From Bacteroidota bacterium (GTDB lineage Bacteria > Bacteroidota > Ignavibacteria > Ignavibacteriales > Ignavibacteriaceae), in assembly GCA_021815405.1 (NCBI GenBank), contig JAKAGV010000001.1, positions 558,001 through 622,000 of the forward strand: DNA of 64,000 nt, written 5' to 3'. A model generated the notes under the pieces. The model made no database searches. It saw only the letters and a program-made list of their open reading frames with translations, and was not told the origin of the DNA. The translations under genes were made by a program, and so were the position numbers. Below, one piece after another: positions 7,937 to 16,817 of the stretch (position 1 is its first letter; each line of letters starts with the position of its first letter).

Positions 7937-8581
7937 ATGAATTCATCATTGTGGCATCAAGAAATTCTTCCTCCTGCTTCTCACGAGGTTTTGAGTGAGC
8001 TTATGCGGACACTTCCGCTTTCTCAGTTTTATCTTGCCGGAGGGACAGGACTATCGCTCTTGCTTGGTCACCGTCTCTCGCGAGATTTCGATTTTTTCAG
8101 TACCCAGTTGTTTGACGAAGAATCGCTGATTCAAAAGATGCAAGGGTTAAATGATCTCACCATCGTTGCTAAGAGCGAACACACACTTCATATCAACTTA
8201 AAGGAGCTGAAAGTAAGTTTCCTTGGATATACTTATCCGCTTCTTTACGAGACAAAAAAATATCAGCATGAGAATGGTATCTCCATTGATGTTGCCGACG
8301 AAAGAGATATTGCGTGCATGAAGATAAGTGCGATCAGCAGCAGGGGGACGAAACGGGATTTTGTTGACCTATACATTGTAGCTAAACAATATACCCTATC
8401 TGAACTGTTTGGATTGTTTAGACAAAAATTCTCTCTCACGCCGTATAATAATGTGCATATTCTTAAATCGCTCACGTATTTTGCCGATGCTGAGTTGGAA
8501 CCTATGCCGGATATGCTGATTCCTCTTTCGTGGGATTCGGTGAAACAATTTTTTGTCTCGGAAGTTCCTAAGCTATTGTAG
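7937..8581 (+). CDS. Nucleotidyltransferase AbiEii/AbiGii toxin-like protein
   Basis: A 214-residue nucleotidyltransferase-fold protein. The signature YLAGGTGLSLLLGHRLSRDF followed by DFF gives the GG-(S/T)-x9-DxD catalytic arrangement of DNA-polymerase-beta-like enzymes; KISAISSRGTKRDFVDLY is the second conserved block of AbiEii. The family acts as the toxin of type IV toxin-antitoxin and abortive-infection systems, transferring nucleotides to tRNA or other targets. GAAGGTG precedes the ATG. It is the second gene of the pair, followed by a strong terminator. Confidence 0.85.
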   Translation: MNSSLWHQEILPPASHEVLSELMRTLPLSQFYLAGGTGLSLLLGHRLSRDFDFFSTQLFDEESLIQKMQGLNDLTIVAKSEHTLHINLKELKVSFLGYTYPLLYETKKYQHENGISIDVADERDIACMKISAISSRGTKRDFVDLYIVAKQYTLSELFGLFRQKFSLTPYNNVHILKSLTYFADAELEPMPDMLIPLSWDSVKQFFVSEVPKLL

Positions 8582-8597
8582 AACTTTGTGACTTATT

Positions 8598-8641
8598 AAG
8601 CGCCTCCTAGTTTATCCATAAGGCGCTTTTTGTTTCTACGA
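8598..8641 (+). terminator. Rho-independent terminator after the TA pair
   Basis: A perfect 7-bp stem, AAGCGCC (8598-8604) with GGCGCTT (8632-8638), is followed by a T run. It lies 17 bp after the toxin stop and closes the left mosaic region. Confidence 0.8.
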
Positions 8642-8747
8642 AAGCACTATACCACCCGAAAGCTTTTCAAATAGATAACAGTACCAAGGATCACAATTAA
8701 AAATAAATATCATTGTTAAGGAAGATAAATTAATTAAGTTTATAGCA

Positions 8748-9071
8748 ATGATGAAAAACAATTTCTCAAAATATTTAATCCTCGTACTGATTGCTCTCTT
8801 CTTCGCTTCAACAAGTGAAGTGTGCACTAAAGAAGCCGAAATGAATTATAAAACGGAAAGACATTCCTTTCTTGATACCGGCAGTTATACTTTAAACATT
8901 TCACGCGATAATTTTCAAAATGATTTGACGAAAGCTTTTCATGCTTTTTCTTTTGCCGATTATCCAGGAACTTGTAGCTCCTTAAATTTTCTTCCCGGGC
9001 TCATCTTAAAAAACGCTCCCCCGCTAATTAGCAAACACAGATATTTAGACAACTCAATACTCCGCATTTAG
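8748..9071 (+). CDS. Small secreted protein, first gene of the RND efflux operon
   Basis: Unrecognised 107-residue protein with a signal-peptide-like N-terminus (basic MMKNNFSK, hydrophobic core to about residue 22, then Ser/Thr). Only three Cys and no metal motif are seen. It is 90 bp upstream of the RND adaptor on the same strand. Small leader ORFs of this kind often precede cation efflux operons, but no function can be assigned. Confidence 0.5.
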   Translation: MMKNNFSKYLILVLIALFFASTSEVCTKEAEMNYKTERHSFLDTGSYTLNISRDNFQNDLTKAFHAFSFADYPGTCSSLNFLPGLILKNAPPLISKHRYLDNSILRI

Positions 9072-9160
9072 AAATTCTTTTTGTTGTTTTGATTAACTTT
9101 GAAGACCTTAGTGTGTTGTCTTTAAGGTTGTTTTTGCATAACAAACAAAAAGAGTTTCAA

Positions 9161-10234
9161 ATGAGTATCAATAAAAAATCCAAAGTAGTTTTTTACTTCC
9201 TAACTTTTATTATTCTGTTTGCAGCCGGTTGGTACTTTATACAAAGCAGAAGTGATAGACCGGATAAAATCGCTGCAAAAGATTCTACCGAAACATCCTC
9301 ACGAATTCAAGTAGTAGATGGAATTACAACTATTGAATTGAGTAAGGAAGAACAGAAAAATTCGGGCATAACAACAATCAAATTAAATCAAGCTAAGCAT
9401 CAAGCTCAATTAACTGCGTACGGCACGGTGGTTTCGATTCAGGATTTGTCAAAGGATTTTCAAAACTATGAAGCAGATAAAGTGCAGTTAGCAAAATCAC
9501 AAGAGAATCTTTTAATCTCTCAGAAGAATTATGAACGTACTAAAAGTCTTTATGAAAAGAAGTTTGCAAGCGAACAGGATTTTCAAACTGCACAGGCTTC
9601 CTTTTTATCCGATCAGGCTGATGTAAGCTCGGCGAAGTCAAATTTAAGCGGCTTGAGAAGTTCAATAGTTGAACAATGGGGAAATGAAATTTCGAAATGG
9701 ATATTTAATAATTCTGCTACTCTGCAAAATCTTCTTGAGCTAAAAGAAGCCTTGATTCAGGTTTCGTTTTCTCCAGATGAAATGGATACAAAAATTCCGG
9801 AAAATATTTTTATTCAGCTTCCCTCTGAAAACGGAAAAAGAATTTCTTGCAGGTTTGTTTCAGCCGGTCATCTTGCAAATTCCCAGTTTCAAACGAAGAC
9901 TCTTTATTACATTGCCTCCAACACTTCACTAAGCGGCGGTATGAACGTTAGAGCATTTCTTCCGGTTGGAAAAAATTCAAATGGTGTTGTCGTTCCATCA
10001 GAATCAATCCTTTGGTATCAAGGTAAAGAGTGGATTTATGTTGAGAAGCAGCCGGATAAATTTATACGTGTTGAAGTTGACACTGATAATAATGATGATG
10101 GATTTTTTATTCCAGGAAATCACGGGCAAATAAGTCCAGGAGTTACAGTTGTAAAAGAAGGCGCGCAGCTTTTACTCTCCGAAGAATTAACCCCAACTCA
10201 AAGCAGCGGCGGCGGGGAGGGAGATAATGATTGA
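9161..10234 (+). CDS. RND efflux periplasmic adaptor (CzcB/HlyD type)
   Basis: A 357-residue membrane-fusion protein. It has an N-terminal membrane anchor (about residues 8-26) and a beta-barrel/lipoyl region around GTVVSIQDLSKD. A long coiled-coil hairpin (about residues 90-150) includes KNYERTKSLYEKKFASEQDF, followed by the barrel domain FLPVGKNSNGVVVPSESI. It bridges the inner-membrane RND pump to an outer-membrane channel. The ATG at 9161 gives the anchor directly; the frame extends upstream without supporting homology. Its end overlaps the pump gene by 8 bp. No TolC gene lies nearby, so it may share the channel encoded at 55.8 kb. Confidence 0.85.
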   Translation: MSINKKSKVVFYFLTFIILFAAGWYFIQSRSDRPDKIAAKDSTETSSRIQVVDGITTIELSKEEQKNSGITTIKLNQAKHQAQLTAYGTVVSIQDLSKDFQNYEADKVQLAKSQENLLISQKNYERTKSLYEKKFASEQDFQTAQASFLSDQADVSSAKSNLSGLRSSIVEQWGNEISKWIFNNSATLQNLLELKEALIQVSFSPDEMDTKIPENIFIQLPSENGKRISCRFVSAGHLANSQFQTKTLYYIASNTSLSGGMNVRAFLPVGKNSNGVVVPSESILWYQGKEWIYVEKQPDKFIRVEVDTDNNDDGFFIPGNHGQISPGVTVVKEGAQLLLSEELTPTQSSGGGEGDND

Positions 10235-13200
10235 AGAACATGGTTTGTTAAATTCTGTTGTCCGCTTTTCACTGCGGTTCAGAGGAATCATAATAGCGTT
10301 AGGTATTTTGTTTTTGGGATATGGGATCTATACACTTACGCAGGCAAAGTTCGGAGTTTTCCCGGAGTTTGCACCGCCGCAGGCAGTAATCCAAACCGAA
10401 GCGCCGGGGCTTTCGCCGGAACAAGTTGAAGTACTTGTTACACAGCCGATTGAAAATGCTGTGAACGGGATTATCGGCATTGAGTCGCTTCGCTCAAGGT
10501 CAATTCAAGGACTCTCCGTAGTAACAGCTACTTTTAAAGACGGTACAAATATTTTTATCGACCGCCAGTTCGTAACGGAACGCCTTTCAACTTTAACCGG
10601 GCAGCTTCCTGTTGGCGTAAAGCAGCCGCAGATGACTCCGCTTGTTCCATCTACCGGGCTTACTCTTGTTATCGGACTAACATCTTCACAAAAAACTCCA
10701 ATGCAACTTAGAACTTTTGCAGATTGGATTTTAAGGCGAAGACTGCTTTCAGTAGCCGGAGTTGCAAATGTAACAGTGTTCGGCGGCGAAGTTAAACAAT
10801 TTCAAATTCAAGTTCGCCCAGATGAGCTTATAAAATATAATTTATCTATTGAAGATGTACTTACTGCGGCAAAGCGGGCTACTGCTGTAGAAGGTTCCGG
10901 CTTCATTGAAAATAATAATCAGCGGATTGTGATGCAAACCGAAGGGCAATCCTTAACTGCGGCAGATATTGCTAAGACGATTATTCGTCATAAAGATAAT
11001 ATGAACATTACCCTCGGCGATGTTGCAAATGTTGTTGTAGCTCCCGAACCGCCTATTGGCGGCGCAACGATAGAAGGCAAGCACGGTGTAATGATGATGA
11101 TTTACGGTCAGTACGGAACCAACACACTTGAGGTGACTAAAAATGTTGAAGCTGCATTAACAAACATGCAGCCGGCGTTCAAATCTGAAAACATTAATTT
11201 GATAAACTTATTCCGCCCGGCTGATTTTATTAATACCTCACTTGGGAATATTTCGGTATCATTAATACTCGGTGCAGTTTTAGTAATTCTAGTTCTGCTT
11301 CTCTTTCTTTTTAATTTTAGAACTGCGGCAATTTCATGCACGGCAATTCCGTTTTCTCTGCTTGCCGGAATTGTAGCTTTACAATCCTTCGGTTTAACAA
11401 TAAACACAATGACTCTAGGTGGACTTGCAATTGCGATCGGCGAGGTTGTTGACGATGCTGTAATTGATGTTGAAAATATTCTTAGAAGATTAAAAGAAAA
11501 TCGTTCACTTGAAATTCCAAGGTCCAATTTCCGTGTAGTACTAGATGCGTCGCTTGAAGTTCGTACAGCGGTTATTTATGCTACGTTTGCTGTGGTGCTT
11601 GTCTTCATTCCAATATTAACATTATCCGGAGTAGCGGGTAAACTATTTTCGCCGCTTGGAATTGCTTACATATTTTCTGTTCTTGCTTCACTCGTTGTTG
11701 CACTTACTGTAACGCCCGCTCTAAGTCTTGTTCTGCTTGGAAATCAAAATAATGTTGAGCGTAAAGAATCGCCTTTTGCGCTTTGGCTTAAGAATAAATA
11801 CAAAATTATTTTGCACAAGGTAGAGCTTAATTCCAGAAAAGTAATTTTAGTTGTTGTAATAATTACGCTGGCTGGTTTTGCGTCTCTTCCATTCTTTGGC
11901 GGAAGCTTCATCCCAAAGCTTAAAGAAGGACACTTTATAGCGCATGTTTCCGCTGTTCCCGGGACTTCAATAAATGAATCTTTGGAGCTGAGCAAAAAAA
12001 TTTCTGCCGCTCTTATGAAACTACCATTCATCGAAACTATTGGCGAGCGAACAGGACGTGCAGAAAAAGGCGATGATACCTGGGGAACAAATTACAGCGA
12101 GTTTGAGATTCAATTAAAACCGATGAGCAGCAGCGGAGCAGAAAAAGCTCAGGAAGAAATTAGAAAGACGCTTACTTCATTTATCGGCGTTAATTCAAGC
12201 GTGAATACTTTTTTAACTGAACGGATGGAAGAAACTCTTTCGGGATACACGTCTTCAGTTGTTTTGAATATTTATGGAAATGATTTAAACACTTTAGATG
12301 CGCTTGCGCAAAATACGGCTGGGGTGCTTTCTAAAGTTACGGGCGCTGTTGATGTTCAAATACAATCGCCTCCCGAAATGCCTCAGCTAACTATTCATCT
12401 GCGGAAAGATGATTTGCAGCGCTGGGGATTTGATGCAAAGGACGTTCTTGATGCTGTGCAGACAGCATATCAAGGCACTGATGTTGGACAAGTTTACGAC
12501 GGCAATCAAGTATTTACCGTTTCAACTATTTTGGATACAAAGGACCGAGAGTCCGTAAATAATGTTTCAAATCTCCTACTTAAAAATTCAGACGGCGTTT
12601 ATGTTAAGTTAAGTCAGCTTGCTGATGTTTATGAGACTTCGGGAAGATATATAATTCTGCATGACGGAGCCAGGCGTGTGCAGACTATTACATGCAACGT
12701 TAACGGGACTGATGTCGTTTCATTTGTTAGAGCAGCACGGAAGAAAATTGAGTCGTCAATAAAATTCCCGGAAGGGACTTATATTGAATTTGGCGGAACT
12801 GCAGCAGCTCAGGCAAAATCGAGGAGGGAACTGCTTTTCTATTCGGCAATAGCCGGTGTGGGAATTATTCTGCTCATTTTTATTGCGCTGAAAAATTTAA
12901 GAAATCTTTTTCTTGTGTTATCAAACTTGCCTTTTGCATTTGTCGGGGGAATTATTTCTGTTCTTTTATCCGGCGGACAAATGAGTCTTGGCTCAATGGT
13001 TGGGTTCATTACTTTGTTCGGAATAACTATGAGAAATTCGCTTATGCTTATTTCGCATTACGACCATTTGGTAAAGCATGAAGGAAAAGAATGGAATTTA
13101 GAAACGGCAATATTAGGTGCCTCGGAAAGACTTGTTCCGATATTGATGACAGCATTAGTTACAGGCCTGGGATTGCTGCCACTGGCAATTGGCAGCGGTT

Positions 13201-13343
13201 CTGCGGGTAAAGAAATAGAAGGACCGCTTGCGATTGTAATTTTAGGAGGACTTGCGACATCAACGTTACTAAATCTTCTTGTGCTCCCTACTTTGTCGCT
13301 TCGCTTCGGAAGGTTTGGTAAAAATAGTTTTGATAGAGATTAA
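10227..13343 (+). CDS. Heavy-metal RND efflux permease (CzcA/CusA family)
   Basis: A 1038-residue inner-membrane RND pump of normal family length. It shows two large periplasmic loops, the N-terminal FGVFPEFAPPQAVIQTEAPG block, and the TM4 segment GGLAIAIGEVVDDAVIDVEN with the paired Asp used for proton relay in the heavy-metal branch (the usual motif is DxxxD/E). The second half repeats the architecture (ITLFGITMRNSLMLI). It is translationally coupled to the adaptor. The divergent sequence does not match the CusA at 59 kb closely, and lack of obvious Met-pair motifs leaves the substrate (Zn/Co/Cd/Ni versus Cu/Ag) open. Confidence 0.9.
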   Translation: MIEEHGLLNSVVRFSLRFRGIIIALGILFLGYGIYTLTQAKFGVFPEFAPPQAVIQTEAPGLSPEQVEVLVTQPIENAVNGIIGIESLRSRSIQGLSVVTATFKDGTNIFIDRQFVTERLSTLTGQLPVGVKQPQMTPLVPSTGLTLVIGLTSSQKTPMQLRTFADWILRRRLLSVAGVANVTVFGGEVKQFQIQVRPDELIKYNLSIEDVLTAAKRATAVEGSGFIENNNQRIVMQTEGQSLTAADIAKTIIRHKDNMNITLGDVANVVVAPEPPIGGATIEGKHGVMMMIYGQYGTNTLEVTKNVEAALTNMQPAFKSENINLINLFRPADFINTSLGNISVSLILGAVLVILVLLLFLFNFRTAAISCTAIPFSLLAGIVALQSFGLTINTMTLGGLAIAIGEVVDDAVIDVENILRRLKENRSLEIPRSNFRVVLDASLEVRTAVIYATFAVVLVFIPILTLSGVAGKLFSPLGIAYIFSVLASLVVALTVTPALSLVLLGNQNNVERKESPFALWLKNKYKIILHKVELNSRKVILVVVIITLAGFASLPFFGGSFIPKLKEGHFIAHVSAVPGTSINESLELSKKISAALMKLPFIETIGERTGRAEKGDDTWGTNYSEFEIQLKPMSSSGAEKAQEEIRKTLTSFIGVNSSVNTFLTERMEETLSGYTSSVVLNIYGNDLNTLDALAQNTAGVLSKVTGAVDVQIQSPPEMPQLTIHLRKDDLQRWGFDAKDVLDAVQTAYQGTDVGQVYDGNQVFTVSTILDTKDRESVNNVSNLLLKNSDGVYVKLSQLADVYETSGRYIILHDGARRVQTITCNVNGTDVVSFVRAARKKIESSIKFPEGTYIEFGGTAAAQAKSRRELLFYSAIAGVGIILLIFIALKNLRNLFLVLSNLPFAFVGGIISVLLSGGQMSLGSMVGFITLFGITMRNSLMLISHYDHLVKHEGKEWNLETAILGASERLVPILMTALVTGLGLLPLAIGSGSAGKEIEGPLAIVILGGLATSTLLNLLVLPTLSLRFGRFGKNSFDRD

Positions 13344-13350
13344 TAATTTT

Positions 13351-13704
13351 TTAAAAAGTTAAGACCTTATCAGATTCGATTGTCCATTGAGTTAGCTCTG
13401 CCATGGTGCTGATTTGTGCATCTGCAATTAGAGGAAGATTTTTTATTTCTCTTGCCTCGGCGCAGGTGCCGCATATTTTATCCTGGCCGCCTTTGTTTAA
13501 TACTGATTTCAGCATTCGTTCAATATTGTAATAACCGGAAGCTGTATTTTGATTTGGTAAAGCACAAGTTGCTGCATCAGCCATAAGAAAAATTCTTACT
13601 TCGTTTTCCAGATAATCTTTTTGAATAGTCATGGCAAGGCGAAGTGCGTTGTATGCCTTTTCAGTTCCGTAAGGGGCGTCGGTAATGATGATTAGATATT
13701 TCAT
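13351..13704 (-). CDS. DsrE-family sulfur-relay-like protein
   Basis: A 117-residue DsrE/DsrF/TusD-fold protein. It begins LIIITDAPYGTEKAYNALRLA, has FLMADAATCALPNQ and carries the candidate active-site cysteines in KICGTCAEARE. Family members bind persulfide sulfur or act in sulfur trafficking. It is the last gene of the mer-type operon on the minus strand and converges tail to tail with the RND pump (7 bp between stops). A role in thiol or sulfide supply during mercury stress is inference. Confidence 0.8.
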   Translation of the reverse strand: MKYLIIITDAPYGTEKAYNALRLAMTIQKDYLENEVRIFLMADAATCALPNQNTASGYYNIERMLKSVLNKGGQDKICGTCAEAREIKNLPLIADAQISTMAELTQWTIESDKVLTF

Positions 13705-13812
13705 GAATGTTCTCCAATTAAACTATTAGTTTGTTTATATAGTTGTTTTTATTTGTTAAAATAAAATTAGAAGCATGGATGCTGGTTGAGCATGATTGCA
13801 TCCTGCCATGAA

Positions 13813-14382
13813 TCACGTTTTTATTCCCACAATTCCGTAATGATATGGCGGCAATTGAATTACTTCACTGCCAAGTTTAAAGCCGGCTTGTTTTAGCCAT
13901 TCGATACATTGTTCCGGCTTCGGTCTAATATCAAGAGATGGACCACGAGGAGTTGATTCAGAATAAACCCAGTGAATGACGCCGACTCTTCCTTCATATT
14001 TTAAGATTCGATATGCTTCCCTTAACAAGAGGACCGGGTCTTCAGCATGAAGAATGTTAAAGAGCATCGCATAGTCAACCGATTCATCTTTAAGCTTTGT
14101 CCCTTCTTTTACAAAGTCAGCCTGGTGAATTTTGACATTAGAAATTTTTTCTTTGCTTAGCTTTTCTTTAAGAATAGAAATCATTTCCGGCTCTATATCA
14201 AAAGCATGTATTTTACCTTTAATAATTTTTGCTGCCGGAATTGTAAATGTACCATAGCCAGAGCCGAATTCCACTACATCGATAGTATTATTATCTAAAT
14301 GCAAATGCGAAAAAATGAATTGAGGATTGAAAAATGATTCCCAGTAGGATTCTTCCGGCATTCCGCTGTCACGTACTTTCAT
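13813..14382 (-). CDS. Class I SAM-dependent methyltransferase
   Basis: A 189-residue Rossmann methyltransferase: motif I VVEFGSGYGTFTIPA, the acidic end of beta-2 in HAFDIEPEM, motif NVKIHQADF, and the post-motif ML FNILHAEDPVLLLREAYRILK. The substrate is unknown. It lies in the mer transcript between the thioredoxin-like and DsrE genes. Similar small methyltransferases often ride in metal-resistance operons; there is no sequence proof that it methylates metals. Confidence 0.8.
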   Translation of the reverse strand: MKVRDSGMPEESYWESFFNPQFIFSHLHLDNNTIDVVEFGSGYGTFTIPAAKIIKGKIHAFDIEPEMISILKEKLSKEKISNVKIHQADFVKEGTKLKDESVDYAMLFNILHAEDPVLLLREAYRILKYEGRVGVIHWVYSESTPRGPSLDIRPKPEQCIEWLKQAGFKLGSEVIQLPPYHYGIVGIKT

Positions 14383-14446
14383 TTGCTAGTTCTTAATCAT
14401 AAATAATTAAAGCATTAGAAATACTTTGCAAAAATAGTAAAAGAAA

Positions 14447-14755
14447 TTAGCTATATAAATCTAATCGCTTTTTAATTTGTTCAACAGTCGGTAATCCTTT
14501 AGGGTAATAACGACATGTTAAAGCCGGGTTTTCAGGCGCTGGCAGATTTTCAAAGTCATTCCCGTTGATAAGCAAAGTAGGCGAACCGCGGAAATTTATT
14601 TTAGCTGCTTGATCGTTTGATTCAACAAGCACTTCTTGATAAATGATTTGTTCATTAAATTCTTTTATTGCTTCTTTAACGCGCTCGATCATTTTAGGGG
14701 AATTCGGACAGCCGTGAAAATGCTGAATTTCAATTACAAGTTTTTCCTTTTCCAT
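14447..14755 (-). CDS. Thioredoxin-like protein of the mer operon
   Basis: A 102-residue thioredoxin-fold protein: IEIQHFHGCPNSPKMIERV supplies the first strand and a CPNS half-motif with a single active-site Cys, and RGSPTLLINGNDF holds the cis-Pro. A further Cys is present in LTCRYYP. It is located 8 bp downstream of merTP. A thiol carrier or mercuric-ion shuttle is plausible but inferred. Confidence 0.75.
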   Translation of the reverse strand: MEKEKLVIEIQHFHGCPNSPKMIERVKEAIKEFNEQIIYQEVLVESNDQAAKINFRGSPTLLINGNDFENLPAPENPALTCRYYPKGLPTVEQIKKRLDLYS

Positions 14756-14763
14756 AATTATTC

Positions 14764-15339
14764 CTAGTTAATAATTTTTGAAGGATATCCTCCATCTTTC
14801 AAAATATTTACAATAATTTGAGAAGTTATCTTTTTAGAATCGTATTCAACTATACCTTTTCTTTCCTTATATAATATTGATGCTGCTTTGACTCCCTTTT
14901 CTTTTATTAATTGACTTTGCAAACCTAACGCGCAAGCTTCACAATCCATATTATCAATTTTTAGTTCTACCGTTTGATATTTAGAATTATCAGTTAATAG
15001 ATTATAACCGGACTTAGCAAAGCCTAAATATGGAAAGGCTATAAAACCAGCAACAATTATAACAGTAAACCAAACAGATATCTTGTTCCATTTGCCAGCG
15101 CTTTCAATCTTGCATGAGCCATCTTCGCATTTTATTTCCCGTTTTCTGTAGGCTAGATAAAATGCCGCAACAAGCAGCAATACAGACGCTAAGATTAGAT
15201 AAGGCCTAAAGGCATTAAAACTTGCAAAGAATTCAAAGCTGCCAATATCGAAACCAACTAATAAAAGCGGACCAATACAGCATACTGAAGCTAAGACGGC
15301 AGCAATAATGGAACCGCTTGTTACAAATTTATTTTTCAT
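14764..15339 (-). CDS. merTP: Fused mercuric ion transporter MerT-MerP
   Basis: A 191-residue fusion. The N-terminal MerT part has three hydrophobic segments, with the vicinal Cys pair in VCCIGPLLL on TM1 that relays Hg(II) inward and a second Cys set in CEDGSCKIE in the loop. The C-terminal ~65 residues are a MerP-like heavy-metal-associated domain with NMDCEACALGLQ (CxxC). In classical operons these are separate periplasmic and membrane proteins. No mercuric reductase merA is visible in this window, so detoxification must use another reductase or an export route. Confidence 0.9.
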   Translation of the reverse strand: MKNKFVTSGSIIAAVLASVCCIGPLLLVGFDIGSFEFFASFNAFRPYLILASVLLLVAAFYLAYRKREIKCEDGSCKIESAGKWNKISVWFTVIIVAGFIAFPYLGFAKSGYNLLTDNSKYQTVELKIDNMDCEACALGLQSQLIKEKGVKAASILYKERKGIVEYDSKKITSQIIVNILKDGGYPSKIIN

Positions 15340-15374
15340 GATTAAATTTCTCCATAAACAAATTGATAATAAAC

Positions 15375-15406
15375 CAATCTAGGCTCGCTTATGCAAGCCT
15401 AGATTG
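15375..15406 (-). repeat. Perfect 11-bp inverted repeat in mer transcript leader
   Basis: CAATCTAGGCT (15375-15385) and AGCCTAGATTG (15396-15406) pair perfectly around a 10-nt loop. The hairpin lies between the 55-aa peptide gene and merTP. It is not followed by a T run on the minus strand, so it looks like an RNA processing/stability or attenuation element rather than a normal terminator. Confidence 0.65.
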
Positions 15407-15427
15407 TGAAGTACTAACTACACTCAG

Positions 15428-15595
15428 CTACTTACAGCATGTTGAAGTACAAGGTTGCTCAAGGCATGCCGATGGATGCGCTGCACACAGCGGACAATTG
15501 CCGCCTTTTTTGACTTCCGGCTTTGAGGCTGAGAAGCCAATTGAACCTAAAGCCAAGCCAAGTATGCTAAGCGTAATTATGAGTTTTCGTCTCAT
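15428..15595 (-). CDS. 55-residue Cys-rich exported peptide in mer operon
   Basis: A small gene missed by length filters. It has an N-terminal signal/anchor (MRRKLIITLSILGLALG), then a short mature part with seven Cys: GGNCPLCAAHPSAC and ending CTSTCCK. A strong Shine-Dalgarno AAGGAGGTG lies 7 bp before the ATG, and the gene begins 18 bp after merR. Such a CxxC plus terminal CC peptide would bind soft metals in the periplasm, handing Hg(II) to MerTP or sequestering it; that role is inference. Confidence 0.8.
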   Translation of the reverse strand: MRRKLIITLSILGLALGSIGFSASKPEVKKGGNCPLCAAHPSACLEQPCTSTCCK

Positions 15596-15613
15596 TTGCT
15601 CATCACCTCCTTA

Positions 15614-16015
15614 TTAAGATGTCAGTGATTTTACTATTGGACAATCGTCCAGAGATAATTCTTCATGTATACACTGAGTTGCCAATTTCTCCAGATGCTT
15701 TTTAATATTTCTCAAATCTTTTATTTTTTCTTCAATGTCTCTCATCTTTTCATCAGCTAATTTTTTAATGTCACCACATTTCGTTTTGGAATCTATTCTG
15801 AGTGAAAGCAATTCGGATATTTCTTTTAGCGTAAAGCCAAGTTCTTTTGAACGGATAATAAATTTAAGCCTTGCAAAATCATTTTCATCGTATATCCTAT
15901 AACGCGATTCTTTTCTTTTAGGCTTAGGCATCAAGCCGATCTTTTCATAATACCGAACTGTTTCCAAGTTGATGCCGGCATTATCCGCTAAGGTACTGAC
16001 TGTGAATGAATTCAT
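15614..16015 (-). CDS. merR: Mercury-responsive MerR-family regulator
   Basis: A 133-residue MerR protein: winged HTH with INLETVRYYEKIGLMP, a long dimerisation helix, and three Cys at 80, 115 and 125. This is the arrangement of the three Hg-binding Cys of MerR (the last in DDCPIVKSL). It represses and, with Hg(II), activates its own promoter by DNA twisting. TTAGGAG precedes the ATG. It is the first gene of the operon, followed at 18 bp by the Cys-rich peptide. Confidence 0.92.
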   Translation of the reverse strand: MNSFTVSTLADNAGINLETVRYYEKIGLMPKPKRKESRYRIYDENDFARLKFIIRSKELGFTLKEISELLSLRIDSKTKCGDIKKLADEKMRDIEEKIKDLRNIKKHLEKLATQCIHEELSLDDCPIVKSLTS

Positions 16016-16039
16016 AAAGTCTCCTAATCACTAATGCAA

Positions 16040-16070
16040 ATATAAACAACGGAGTATAGTACGGAGTCAA
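16040..16070 (-). promoter_or_regulatory. MerR-type promoter/operator with 19-bp spacer
   Basis: On the minus strand TTGACT (16070-16065) and TTATAT (16045-16040) are separated by exactly 19 bp, the over-long spacer characteristic of MerR-controlled promoters. The spacer contains CCGTAC and a repeated ACTCCGT forming the imperfect operator. The -10 ends 24 bp before the merR ATG, so the regulator and structural genes form one autoregulated transcript. Confidence 0.85.
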
Positions 16071-16170
16071 GATAATGAAATGAAAATTGTTATTCTTATT
16101 GTGCGATAGTTAAGCAAATCACATCGAATTTATTAAAGTTGAAAATATAGTAGCTGAATTTAAGTATGAT

Positions 16171-16197
16171 AAAAAAAGAAGAGGCGTTGCGCCTTTT
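16171..16197 (-). terminator. Terminator of the downstream DsrE-like gene
   Basis: A short G/C stem (AGGCG-TTG-CGCCT with flanking A/T pairs) is followed on the minus strand by TTCTTTTTTT. It lies just beyond the stop of the minus-strand gene ending at 16207. Confidence 0.6.
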
Positions 16198-16206
16198 CAT
16201 AATAAA

Positions 16207-16563
16207 TTAAAAAATGATTACTGAATAACCCTGAGCAATATAGCTGCGCAAACTCGGATGTTTGTGGTACTCATTAATAAGTGTGAAGTTGAGTTCTTTA
16301 ATCTTATCCTTGACACCGAAAGCCCCGGCGCAAAATTCACAAGCACCGGTAACTTTTTCTTTTACTTTGTCAAACAGGATATGAGCTTTGTGATCCTTGT
16401 TTGCAAGTTCAGGAATCCATTTTGTACCGGCGCCGTCAAAAACGATTTTAACTTCATCATTATTTTCTTTGTCTTCAAGTGCGGTTTCCAAAGCGTTAAC
16501 AACACGCGCTATGCCTTCGTGCGATTCAGTATCTGCAAAAACAACCAATGCTAATTTAGCCAT
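16207..16563 (-). CDS. DsrE-family protein
   Basis: A 118-residue DsrE-like protein: LALVVFADTESHEGIARVVNALE, then VKIVFDGAGTKWIPEL and the paired Cys motif GACEFCAGAFGVKDKI. It belongs to the small sulfurtransferase-like family found in intracellular sulfur and metal stress; the second copy in this window. AAGGAG precedes its ATG and it has its own terminator, so it is monocistronic. Confidence 0.8.
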   Translation of the reverse strand: MAKLALVVFADTESHEGIARVVNALETALEDKENNDEVKIVFDGAGTKWIPELANKDHKAHILFDKVKEKVTGACEFCAGAFGVKDKIKELNFTLINEYHKHPSLRSYIAQGYSVIIF

Positions 16564-16817
16564 GATTTTTACTCCTTAAGTTTTTGATAAAATAATTTAC
16601 GACCTAAACTTCTTTTAACAACCGGGAACAGTCTATCAATTACTTTACAGTAAGTATTATTACTTCGTATTAATATATTCAACTTAGCGGGCTAATTCAT
16701 TTACATTTTCCTTGGCTGAAGGAACTTACGCAATTGTAAATTACTTGACAGAAGCAGAAGAACCCCATCTATATTTTTCCCTTTGAAATTATTATTAACA
16801 AAAAATGGAGTTACAAA

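Noticed and set aside
9089-9160. Longer start for the RND adaptor
   Set aside because: The extra residues precede the membrane anchor without homology or a ribosome site; the ATG at 9161 is favoured.
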